Origin: Pseudomonadota bacterium | GTDB lineage: Bacteria; Pseudomonadota; Alphaproteobacteria; Rhodobacterales; Rhodobacteraceae | DNA: 64,000 nucleotides | Reading direction: 5' to 3' | Assembly (NCBI GenBank): GCA_020161615.1 | Contig: JAIUPD010000015.1 | Span: 1 to 64,000 of the forward strand | In this document: in pieces, positions 44,472-51,377 of the stretch | How positions within the stretch are numbered: position 1 is the stretch's first letter | Layout of the letters: each line of letters opens with the position of its first letter | The notes under the pieces: generated by a model | Seen by the model: the letters and a program-made list of their open reading frames with translations, nothing else | Databases searched by the model: none | What the model was told of the DNA's origin: nothing | Translations under genes and position numbers: made by a program

Positions 44472-45284
44472 ATGCCGACTGCCCAGAAGGAACAGTTCCT
44501 GTCCGTCATCGTCGCCGATCTGCTGCCCTTCCTGCGCCGTTACGCCCGGGCGCTGAGCGGAAGCCAGGCGACCGGCGACCGGTATGCGGCGACCACGCTG
44601 GAGGCATTGCTGCTCGACCGTTCGGTCTTTGACGGCGGCTATTCCCACAAGGTCGCGCTGTTCAAGGCATTCCACGCCATCTGGTCTTCGTCCGGCGCCC
44701 TGACCGAAGGGGCCGAGGACGGAATCACCGCCAAGGCGCAGCGCCATCTGGCGCGTCTGGCGCCCAACACGCGCGAGGTCCTGTTGCTGAGGACCATCGA
44801 GGAATTCACCGATGACGAGATCGCGGTGATCATGGACACCACCCCCGAGGAGGTGAACGAACTCTACCGCATCGCGCTGCGCGACATGGAAGACAGCGTT
44901 GCGGGCCGCGTCCTGATCATCGAGGACGAGGCGATCATCGCGCTCGATCTGCAGAGCATCGTCGCCGACATGGGCCACCGGATCACCGGCGTGGCCCCGA
45001 CCCATCGCGCCGCCGTCGATCTCTTCTCGCGCGAACGGCCGGACATGATCCTCTCGGATATCCAGCTCGCCGACGGATCCTCGGGGATCGAGGCGGTCAA
45101 CGAGATCCTGAAAAGCGCGGGCGACGTGCCGGTGATCTTCATCACCGCCTTCCCCGAACGTCTGCTGACCGGCGAGCGGCCCGAACCCGCCTTCGTCATC
45201 ACCAAGCCCTATACCGAAGAGCAGGTCCGCTCGGCCGTGAGCCAGGCGATGTTCTTCTCCTCGACCGAGACGCTGCGCGTCTGA
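44472..45284 (+). CDS. phyR: General stress response regulator PhyR
   Basis: A 270-residue anti-anti-sigma factor. The N-terminal sigma-like domain (about residues 1-135) mimics EcfG: FLSVIVADLLPFLRRYARAL and LAPNTREVLLLRTIEEFTDD with EIAVIM. The C-terminal receiver (about 143-265) has VLIIEDEAIIALDL, the phospho-acceptor Asp in DMILSDIQLADGSSG, and the conserved Lys in VITKPYTEEQV. Phosphorylation frees the sigma-like domain to bind NepR. It is divergent from nepR-ecfG with a shared palindromic promoter, and a strong terminator follows. Confidence 0.96.
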   Translation: MPTAQKEQFLSVIVADLLPFLRRYARALSGSQATGDRYAATTLEALLLDRSVFDGGYSHKVALFKAFHAIWSSSGALTEGAEDGITAKAQRHLARLAPNTREVLLLRTIEEFTDDEIAVIMDTTPEEVNELYRIALRDMEDSVAGRVLIIEDEAIIALDLQSIVADMGHRITGVAPTHRAAVDLFSRERPDMILSDIQLADGSSGIEAVNEILKSAGDVPVIFITAFPERLLTGERPEPAFVITKPYTEEQVRSAVSQAMFFSSTETLRV

Positions 45285-45308
45285 GGTCGTTTCACGCTTC
45301 CCTCGCCT

Positions 45309-45337
45309 GGCGGCGTCCTTCGGGGCGCCGCCTTTTT
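45309..45337 (+). terminator. Rho-independent terminator of phyR
   Basis: GGCGGCG and CGCCGCC form a 7-bp stem with a 10-base loop, followed by TTTTT. Confidence 0.8.
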
Positions 45338-45380
45338 CATGCGGCGCGGTCCCGCGGCATCGCGGCTGCACCAGGAGGAA

Positions 45381-45412
45381 GGAAAAGACCCCGCGCCTGG
45401 GGGGGCGCGGGG
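45381..45412 (-). terminator. Rho-independent terminator of dps
   Basis: On the minus strand CCCCGCGCC and GGCGCGGGG form a 9-bp stem, followed by tcttttcc. Confidence 0.65.
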
Positions 45413-45453
45413 CCAGGCCGGGAATCCGGCTGGAACCGGTCAAGGGAACCGGC

Positions 45454-45948
45454 TCAACCGGCGGCCATCGAGCGCAGCATCCAGGCCGCTTTCTCATGCG
45501 CGGCGGAGCGGGCCGTCAGCATGTCCGCGGTCACCGGATCGCCGCTGTCCTCGGCCAGCGTGATGCCTTCGTGGCAGGCGCGGGCCAGCGCCTCGTGCCG
45601 GTCCTTCAGCGCGGTGACCATGGCGGCGGCCCCGGCCTTGGCCTTGGTGCCCTTGGCATCGGTATCGACCAAAGCGCCGGGCGTCGCGGGCGCCAGATGG
45701 CCCAGGGCGCGGATGCGCTCGGCCAGTTCGTCGGTCGCGGCGAAGAGTTCGCCGTATTGCTTCTCGGTCAGCATGTGGACGCCGTAGAACATCGGCCCTT
45801 CGATGTTCCAATGCACCTCATGCGTGCGGATCAAGAGGTCATAGGTGCCGCCGAGGATCTCGGCGAGCTTTTCGGCGACGGCTTCGGGCGCCTCGACACC
45901 GGTCTTCACCGCAACGGTGCCGGGGGTGACGGATCGCAGGTCTTTCAT
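45454..45948 (-). CDS. dps: Dps-family DNA-protecting ferritin
   Basis: A 164-residue Dps protein that oxidises and stores iron and shields DNA. The inter-subunit ferroxidase site is visible as THEVHWNIEGPMFYGVHMLT (two His) and ATDELAERIRALG (Asp, Glu). It ends in a short AAG tail without a Lys-rich extension, so DNA binding may be weak. It lies 78 bp downstream of the DUF1328 gene on the same strand with no terminator between, so both are probably read from the EcfG-type promoter at 46257-46282. It is convergent with phyR. Confidence 0.94.
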   Translation of the reverse strand: MKDLRSVTPGTVAVKTGVEAPEAVAEKLAEILGGTYDLLIRTHEVHWNIEGPMFYGVHMLTEKQYGELFAATDELAERIRALGHLAPATPGALVDTDAKGTKAKAGAAAMVTALKDRHEALARACHEGITLAEDSGDPVTADMLTARSAAHEKAAWMLRSMAAG

Positions 45949-46026
45949 GGCAATACTCCTTGTTCTGGGCAGGTCAGGCGAAGCCCGGGCGGCGCGGAAT
46001 AGGGGGCGCCGCCCGGGTCAGCGGCG

Positions 46027-46200
46027 TCAGACCGGCGGGCTGCCGCGCAGCGCCCGCGCCAGCAGCGCGATGACGAAGAGCGCCAGGAACACGAAGAACA
46101 GGATCTTGGCGATCCCGGCCGAAGCCGCGGCGATACCACCGAAACCGAAGACGGCGGCGATGATGGCGATGACAAGAAACGTCAGGGCCCATCCAAGCAT
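46027..46200 (-). CDS. DUF1328 small membrane protein (YtjA-like)
   Basis: A 57-residue two-helix membrane protein: [20 protein letters not shown] is the first helix with the DUF1328 signature, then [20 protein letters not shown] as the second. The ATG has an aaggag site 8 bases upstream. Proteins of this family are frequent in stress regulons but their function is unknown. An EcfG-type promoter lies 57 bp upstream of the ATG on the same strand. A longer frame that begins at 46530 is not supported. Confidence 0.88.
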   Translation of the reverse strand: MLGWALTFLVIAIIAAVFGFGGIAAASAGIAKILFFVFLALFVIALLARALRGSPPV

Positions 46201-46256
46201 GGCAGGTCTCCTTCTACGAGGGGTGGCCGGCGTGATTGCTCGGCCTTCGCAGGGAC

Positions 46257-46282
46257 AACAGGAGTCCGTCGCCGATGGTTCC
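46257..46282 (-). promoter_or_regulatory. EcfG-type promoter for DUF1328-dps
   Basis: Minus strand GGAAC (46282-46278), N17, TGTT (46260-46257). It is back-to-back with the promoter at 46296-46321. Confidence 0.55.
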
Positions 46283-46295
46283 AGAAATATTTCGT

Positions 46296-46321
46296 GGAAC
46301 CCGGGTCGGGGCCCGGGCGTT
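46296..46321 (+). promoter_or_regulatory. EcfG-type promoter for the DUF883 operon
   Basis: GGAAC (46296-46300), N17, CGTT (46318-46321), 48 bp before the ATG at 46370. The spacer CCGGGTCGGGGCCCGGG is itself palindromic. Confidence 0.65.
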
Positions 46322-46369
46322 GACTGGACGAGAGATAACCTTCCCTTCCACTCAGTTGAGGAGATGATG

Positions 46370-46747
46370 ATGGCCCGTGCAACGCAACCGAGCACCGCTG
46401 ATCTGAAGCGCGAGTTCGACGCCCTGAAAGCGGATCTGGGCAATCTGACGAAAGAGCTGCGCGCCTTCGCGCAGGCCCAGGAACGCAGCCTGTCGCAGCG
46501 CGCGACGGAAACCGCCCAGGCGGCAGCCAATGGTTTCGTCGGCAGCGCGCAGGCGGCGGCGAATGGCGTGCTGGGCGCGACCGAGGGGCTGCGCGAAACG
46601 GGTGCGCAAAAGGTTCAGGACCTGCGCAGCCTGGCGGAACAGGCGACCTCGGGCGCCGAGGAACTGGTGCGCGAGCATCCGGCCGGCACCGTCGCCGGGG
46701 CCGCGGCGATCGGTTTTCTGGTGGGCGCGCTGGCGGCCCGGCGCTGA
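46370..46747 (+). CDS. DUF883 (ElaB/YqjD-type) membrane-anchored protein
   Basis: A 125-residue protein. A long amphipathic, coiled-coil-prone region (about residues 10-100, Ala/Gln/Glu-rich, with repeats [11 protein letters not shown] and VLGATEG) is followed by the DUF883 C-terminus [20 protein letters not shown] and a single membrane helix ending in RR. Members such as YqjD tether ribosomes to the membrane in stationary phase. Of three tandem ATGs the last (46370) is best spaced from gaggag. It is under an EcfG-type promoter and followed 2 bp later by a second membrane gene. Confidence 0.87.
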   Translation: MARATQPSTADLKREFDALKADLGNLTKELRAFAQAQERSLSQRATETAQAAANGFVGSAQAAANGVLGATEGLRETGAQKVQDLRSLAEQATSGAEELVREHPAGTVAGAAAIGFLVGALAARR

Positions 46748-46749
46748 TC

Positions 46750-47052
46750 GTGGCGCGGCGGCTAGCCCTGAAGAGCGCCTTCGGCGCGCTCGCCCTCGCG
46801 CTGATGGGCGCGGGGGCGGTGCTGCTGTTGCGCGCGCTCTGGCTGGCGATCTGGCCGCTGCTGGGGCCGGTCGGCACCGCGGCGGCGATGGGGGGCGGGC
46901 TGTTTTTCGCGGGGGCGGTGATCCTCGCGGTGACGCTGAGGCCCCGCCGGCTGCCCCCGCCGCCCCCCGCCCCGGCGCCCAATCCCCTGGCGACGGTCAT
47001 CGCCGCCTTCGCCCAGGGCTACGGGGCCGGGCAGGCGATCAAGAGGCGATGA
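46750..47052 (+). CDS. Small membrane protein coupled to DUF883 (holin-like)
   Basis: A 100-residue protein with two hydrophobic helices (FGALALALMGAGAVLLLRAL; TAAAMGGGLFFAGAVILAV), a Pro-rich linker and a basic end (AIKRR). Small two-helix proteins in this place resemble the phage-holin-like/YqjE partners of YqjD-type proteins. Translation probably begins at GTG 46750, two bases after the DUF883 stop. A canonical terminator follows at once. Function is unknown. Confidence 0.75.
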   Translation: MARRLALKSAFGALALALMGAGAVLLLRALWLAIWPLLGPVGTAAAMGGGLFFAGAVILAVTLRPRRLPPPPPAPAPNPLATVIAAFAQGYGAGQAIKRR

Positions 47053-47057
47053 AGGAA

Positions 47058-47078
47058 GGGGCCGCGAGGCCCCTTTTT
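47058..47078 (+). terminator. Rho-independent terminator of the DUF883 operon
   Basis: GGGGCC, loop GCGA, GGCCCC, then TTTTT; a textbook hairpin 5 bp after the stop codon. Confidence 0.9.
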
Positions 47079-47090
47079 CGTGGTGCGAGC

Positions 47091-47446
47091 AGGGTGGAAT
47101 GAAATCCCACCCCACGGGGCGCTGGGACGGTTCGTGCCCGCGCGCGTCACTCCCCGGCATCGACGCGGCAATGTTCCGCCTCGGCGGCACGCCGGGCATC
47201 GCCCGCATTGCCTCTCGGGGCGGGCGCTGCCCTTGTCACGGGAGACGCGGCTGGGCGACGAAGCCTGCTGCGGCGTCGCCGGGTGTTTCGACCTGGCGTT
47301 GCGGGGCGGTGGGATGAAATCCCACCCTACCGGGGGCGGTGCCGGGGAGGGTGCGGCCACGTACCCTACGGCGATACGCGCGGAAAGGGCCGATCAGCTA
47401 CGGGCTTGCGCGCACCGCTGTAGGGTGGGATTTCATCCCACCCTGT
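47091..47446. repeat. Three palindromic GGTGGGATnnnATCCCACC repeats in a convergent gap
   Basis: Copies lie at 47091-47113 (ggtggaatgaaatcccacc), 47307-47327 (ggtgggatgaaatcccacc) and 47420-47446 (tagggtgggatttcatccca). Each can fold as a short hairpin; the third is in the opposite orientation. They fill most of a 396 bp gap between the DUF883 operon and glyS. Nothing coding is seen between them. They look like REP-type intergenic repeats. Confidence 0.75.
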
Positions 47447-47448
47447 GT

Positions 47449-49695
47449 TCACCCTTCCAGCTTCGTCAAATCCGCCACGCCCGCGCAGGTCGTGCGGATG
47501 CGGTGCAGCAGGTTCAGCCGGTTGCGGCGGACGATCTGGTTGTCGGTGTTGATCTGCACCGCCGTAAAGAACGCGTCGATGGGCGCCCTGAGCGCGGCCA
47601 TTGCCGACATGGCGGCGGCGAAATCCTCGGCCGCCATCGCCGGGGCGATCTGCGCCTCGGCCGTGTCGAGCGCGGCGAAGAGGGCGCGTTCCTCGTCGGT
47701 CTCGGCGAATTTCGCCTCCGCCCCGAAGGAATATTCCACTCCGTCCTTGGCCTCGGCCTGGGTCAGGATGTTGTTGGCGCGCTTGAAGCCCTGGAGCAGG
47801 TTCTCGCCGTCGTCGGTCTTCAGGAAGGCCGTGAGTGCATCAGCCAAACGGCTCAACTTAAGGAAGTTGTCGTGGTGCCCAGTATTGGAGGCTGAAGCTT
47901 CAATTGCGTCGTCCCGAATCCCTTGATCTTTGAGGTAAACGCGCAGCCTGTCGCGAATGAACTGAAGAAGATCGGCGACAATCTCAATTTCCCAGTCTTG
48001 CCAAGGAACATCGTGAGCGCCAGACCTAAGAAGCTCAATGGTTTTCTCGGTCTCGGCCTTCAAAGCCGACACGTCGTTATTTTCCTTTGCGAATCCAACT
48101 AGTTCTGCGAGTCGCGCTGCCTCAATCAGTTTGTTCGACTTGAGCGTTTGCTGGAGTTTGTCGGCGTAGCATCGGCGCAGAGCCAATACAAAGCCACCAA
48201 CCCACTTTACGTCGATACCATTCCCCAACACCAACCGAATAACCCCCAGCGCCGCCCGCCGCAGCGCGAAGGGGTCTTTGGAGCCCGTGGGTTTCTCGTC
48301 GATCGCCCAGAAGCCGGTCAGCGTGTCGATCTTGTCGGCCAGCGCCACGGCGACCGAGACCGGCTCGGAGGGCACCTCGTCGGAGGGGCCGAGCGGCTGG
48401 TAATGGGCCTTGCAGGCGTTCGCCACGGGTTCGGGCAGGCCCGCCGCCTTGGCGTAATAGACGCCCATCGTGCCCTGCAACTCCGGGAACTCGCCGACCA
48501 TGGAGGAGCGCAGGTCGGCCTTCGCCACCCGCGCGGCTTCCTCGGCCAGATCGGGCGAGGCGCCGACCAGCGGCGCGATCTCGCGCGCCAGCGCGGCAAT
48601 CCGGTCGATCCGGGCCTTCTGCGAACCCAGCTTGTTGTGGAAGGTGACATTGGCCAGCCCTTCGGCCATGCCGGTCAGGCCTTCGTTCCGCACCACCCGC
48701 AGGTCGTTCTCCCAGAAGAACTTGGCATCCGACAGCCGCGCGGTCAGCACCTTCTGGTTGCCCTTCAGGATCGTGGCGCCGTTGTCCGCCGTCTCGCGGT
48801 TGGCCACGGTGACAAACCGGACGATCCGGCCCTGGGCATCCTTCAGCGAGAAGAATTTCTGATGCTCGCGCATCGAGGTTTGCAGCACCTCGGGCGGCAG
48901 GTCGAGGAACTGGGCGCCGATCTCGCCCACCAGCACCACCGGCCATTCGACCAGCCCCGCGACCTCGGCCAGCAGGCCCTTGTCCTCGATGGGGTCCAGC
49001 CCCAGCGCGAAGGCGCGGTTCTTCACCTCATGCTCGATCATGTCGGCGCGCTCGGCCGCGTCCAGCACGACGAAGGCGCGTTTCAGCTTGGCCGCGTAAT
49101 CCTCGAAGGAGGAGACGGTGAAGGACCCGGGCGCCATGAAACGGTGGCCGCGGGTGGTGTTGCCGGCGGTGATCCCGTCGATGTCGAGCGGCACCACCTC
49201 GGCGCCCGCTTCCGTGACCATCAGGGCGATGATCGACTGCAGCGGCCGCACCCAGCGCAAGCTGCCCGAGCCCCAGCGCATCGACTTCGGCCAGGGGAAG
49301 GTGCGGATGGTCTTTTCCAGCACCTCGGCCAGGATCTCGGCCGCCGGACGACCGGGCTTCTGGAAATGCGCGACGTAGAAGGCGCCTTTCTTGTCCTCAT
49401 GGACATGGAGCTGTTCCATGGTCAGGCCCGTCGAGCGCAGGAAGCCGTCCAAGGCCTGCTGCGGGGCGCCGACTTTCGGGCCCTTCCGGTCCTCGCGCAG
49501 CGTCGGGCTTTCGGCGCTCAGCCCCTCGAGCGCCAGCACCAGACGGCGCGGCGTCGAGAAGGCGCGGGCATGGGCGTAGCTGAGCCCGCCCTCGACCAGA
49601 CCCTCGGTCACCAGCTTGCGCAGATCCTCGGCGGCGCGGGTCTGCATCCGCGCGGGGATTTCCTCGGAGAAGAGTTCGATCAGGACGTCGGGCAT
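47449..49695 (-). CDS. glyS: Glycyl-tRNA synthetase beta subunit
   Basis: A 748-residue beta subunit of the heterotetrameric glycyl-tRNA synthetase. MPDVLIELFSEEIPARMQTR is the family start; ATFHNKLGSQKARIDRIAAL, AAGLPEPVANACKAHYQPLGP and GFWAIDEKPTGSKDPFALRR are core signatures. The C-terminal tRNA-binding region is present. A segment encoding roughly residues 490-620 (about 47830-48240) has clearly lower GC and altered codon use but stays in frame, suggesting gene conversion from another source. ATG 49695 is the start; a 34-residue extension has no support. Confidence 0.95.
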   Translation of the reverse strand: MPDVLIELFSEEIPARMQTRAAEDLRKLVTEGLVEGGLSYAHARAFSTPRRLVLALEGLSAESPTLREDRKGPKVGAPQQALDGFLRSTGLTMEQLHVHEDKKGAFYVAHFQKPGRPAAEILAEVLEKTIRTFPWPKSMRWGSGSLRWVRPLQSIIALMVTEAGAEVVPLDIDGITAGNTTRGHRFMAPGSFTVSSFEDYAAKLKRAFVVLDAAERADMIEHEVKNRAFALGLDPIEDKGLLAEVAGLVEWPVVLVGEIGAQFLDLPPEVLQTSMREHQKFFSLKDAQGRIVRFVTVANRETADNGATILKGNQKVLTARLSDAKFFWENDLRVVRNEGLTGMAEGLANVTFHNKLGSQKARIDRIAALAREIAPLVGASPDLAEEAARVAKADLRSSMVGEFPELQGTMGVYYAKAAGLPEPVANACKAHYQPLGPSDEVPSEPVSVAVALADKIDTLTGFWAIDEKPTGSKDPFALRRAALGVIRLVLGNGIDVKWVGGFVLALRRCYADKLQQTLKSNKLIEAARLAELVGFAKENNDVSALKAETEKTIELLRSGAHDVPWQDWEIEIVADLLQFIRDRLRVYLKDQGIRDDAIEASASNTGHHDNFLKLSRLADALTAFLKTDDGENLLQGFKRANNILTQAEAKDGVEYSFGAEAKFAETDEERALFAALDTAEAQIAPAMAAEDFAAAMSAMAALRAPIDAFFTAVQINTDNQIVRRNRLNLLHRIRTTCAGVADLTKLEG

Positions 49696-49708
49696 GGCGG
49701 AAACTCTG

Positions 49709-50212
49709 TTAGGGCGCGGGCGGGGGCGGGCAATCGGCGGGCACCGGGTCGCCGTCGAAGGCCTTTTCGCCGCAATGGTTGATCTGCGGCCAGACATAGG
49801 CGCGTCCGTCCGGGTAAAGCGCCATCACGCGGTCGAAGCCCCAGGGCGCGTTTTCCTCGACCATCACGGCGCGGGCCTCGCCGGTGGTCAGATCCTCGCC
49901 GATGGCGGTGGCGTCGAAACAGTCGAACCAGCCCGGCGCGTTCAGGGGTTCGGACTGGGGCCGGTCGACCAGCTCGGGCAGGCCGCCGACGATCTGGAAG
50001 CAGGCGCGATAGCGCAACGGCGAGGAATTGCTGTCGATCCCCTGGAAATCGGCGATCTCCAGCCGGGCGGTGCCGCCGTCGGGCGTGGCCACCTGATAGC
50101 CGATCTGCGGCTCCAGTTCCTCGTAATAGCCGTAGACCTGCAGGTAATACATGGCGATGCCCGCGACGGCGGCGCAGACAACGATCATGACCGCGGCGAT
50201 GCGTCCGGTCAT
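49709..50212 (-). CDS. Membrane-anchored hypothetical protein between glyQ and glyS (DUF6446-like)
   Basis: A 167-residue protein with one N-terminal membrane helix ([20 protein letters not shown]) and a periplasmic domain. The latter holds [20 protein letters not shown], two cysteines (CFQIV, WFDCFDA) and a C-terminal CPPPPAP. This ORF is typical of the glyQ-glyS gap in Rhodobacteraceae. Its ATG overlaps the glyQ stop (ATGA) and it lies 13 bp before glyS, so it is made with the synthetase. No function is known. Confidence 0.82.
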   Translation of the reverse strand: MTGRIAAVMIVVCAAVAGIAMYYLQVYGYYEELEPQIGYQVATPDGGTARLEIADFQGIDSNSSPLRYRACFQIVGGLPELVDRPQSEPLNAPGWFDCFDATAIGEDLTTGEARAVMVEENAPWGFDRVMALYPDGRAYVWPQINHCGEKAFDGDPVPADCPPPPAP

Positions 50213-51165
50213 GACGCGGCGGACTCGGGCGTCCACCCCCCCGCCACGGTGGTGACGAAGGCGTCGGCGCATTTCTTGGCCAGCGCGCGGACGCGGCCGA
50301 TATAGGCTTGGCGCTCGGTGACCGAGATCACGCCGCGGGCGTCCAGCAGGTTGAAGAGGTGGCTGGCCTTGATGCATTGGTCATAGGCCGGGTGGGCCAT
50401 GACGATGCGCTTGCCGCTGTTGGGGTCCTGCGGGTTGAAGGCCAGCAGGCGCTCGCATTCCGCCTCGGCATCCTCGAAATGCCGCAGCAGCATCTCGGTG
50501 GTGGCGCCGTCGAAGTTGTGGCGCGAGTATTCCTGCTCGGTCTGGCGGAAGATGTCGCCATAGGTCAGCGGAATTGGCGATTGCGGATCGTTGAAGGGCA
50601 TGTCCATGACGTGATCAATGCCCAGCACATACATGGCCAGACGCTCCAGCCCATAGGTCAGTTCGCCCGAGACCGGCTTGCAATCATGGCCGCCGACCTG
50701 CTGGAAATAGGTGAACTGGCTCACCTCCATCCCGTCGCACCAGACCTCCCAGCCCAGGCCCCAGGCGCCCAGCGTCGGGCTTTCCCAGTCGTCCTCGACA
50801 AAGCGGATGTCATGGAGCGACGTGTCGATGCCGATCGCGTCGAGCGAGCCGAGGTAGAGTTCCTGCAGGTCGGGCGGGCTCGGCTTGATGAGGACCTGGT
50901 ATTGATAATAGTGCTGCAGCCGGTTCGGGTTCTCGCCATAGCGGCCGTCGGTCGGGCGGCGCGAAGGCTGGACATAGGCCGCGGCCCAGGGCTGCGAGCC
51001 GAGGCTGCGCAGGGTCGTCGCCGGGTGGAAGGTGCCGGCGCCCACCTCCATGTCATAGGGTTGCAGGATCGCGCAGCCCTTCGAGGCCCAATAGGCCTGA
51101 AGGCGCAGGATCACCTCCTGAAAGCTGCGGGGCCTCACGGGGCTGTTCTCGGCGCGGGCGGGCAT
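50209..51165 (-). CDS. glyQ: Glycyl-tRNA synthetase alpha subunit
   Basis: A 318-residue catalytic alpha subunit that activates glycine. The signatures are [35 protein letters not shown], then [20 protein letters not shown] and [20 protein letters not shown]. The class II motif set is complete and the length is as expected. ATG 51165 gives the common start; a 30-residue extension to 51255 lacks a ribosome site. It heads the glyQ-ORF-glyS operon. Confidence 0.97.
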   Translation of the reverse strand: MPARAENSPVRPRSFQEVILRLQAYWASKGCAILQPYDMEVGAGTFHPATTLRSLGSQPWAAAYVQPSRRPTDGRYGENPNRLQHYYQYQVLIKPSPPDLQELYLGSLDAIGIDTSLHDIRFVEDDWESPTLGAWGLGWEVWCDGMEVSQFTYFQQVGGHDCKPVSGELTYGLERLAMYVLGIDHVMDMPFNDPQSPIPLTYGDIFRQTEQEYSRHNFDGATTEMLLRHFEDAEAECERLLAFNPQDPNSGKRIVMAHPAYDQCIKASHLFNLLDARGVISVTERQAYIGRVRALAKKCADAFVTTVAGGWTPESAAS

Positions 51166-51377
51166 CGGCGGACCTCGGCTGGACGGGTTCTGCGCCTCAA
51201 TAGGCGCAGGGCCTGCCGGGGTCAACGGCAGCCCCGAAAGCCCGGCCCGGCGCATCGCGGAAAAAATGACACGTGTGGGGCGCGGAGGCCTGACCTAACC
51301 TAATTTTTATCGGTAAATGCTTGACGACCCTGCTAGGGTCGCCGGAATCAACACGATCAACGAGATTTGGACCGACC

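Noticed and set aside
44205-45497. 430-residue minus-strand frame over phyR
   Set aside because: It is antisense shadow of phyR except for its last 51 codons, which are the real nepR.
47091-47446. The GGTGGGAT palindromes as a CRISPR array
   Set aside because: Only three copies, unequal spacing, mixed orientation and no cas genes.
51321-51340. TTGACG with GACCCT-GCT-AGGGTC palindrome as promoter/operator of the exported protein
   Set aside because: No acceptable -10 at proper spacing; the palindrome is short and isolated.
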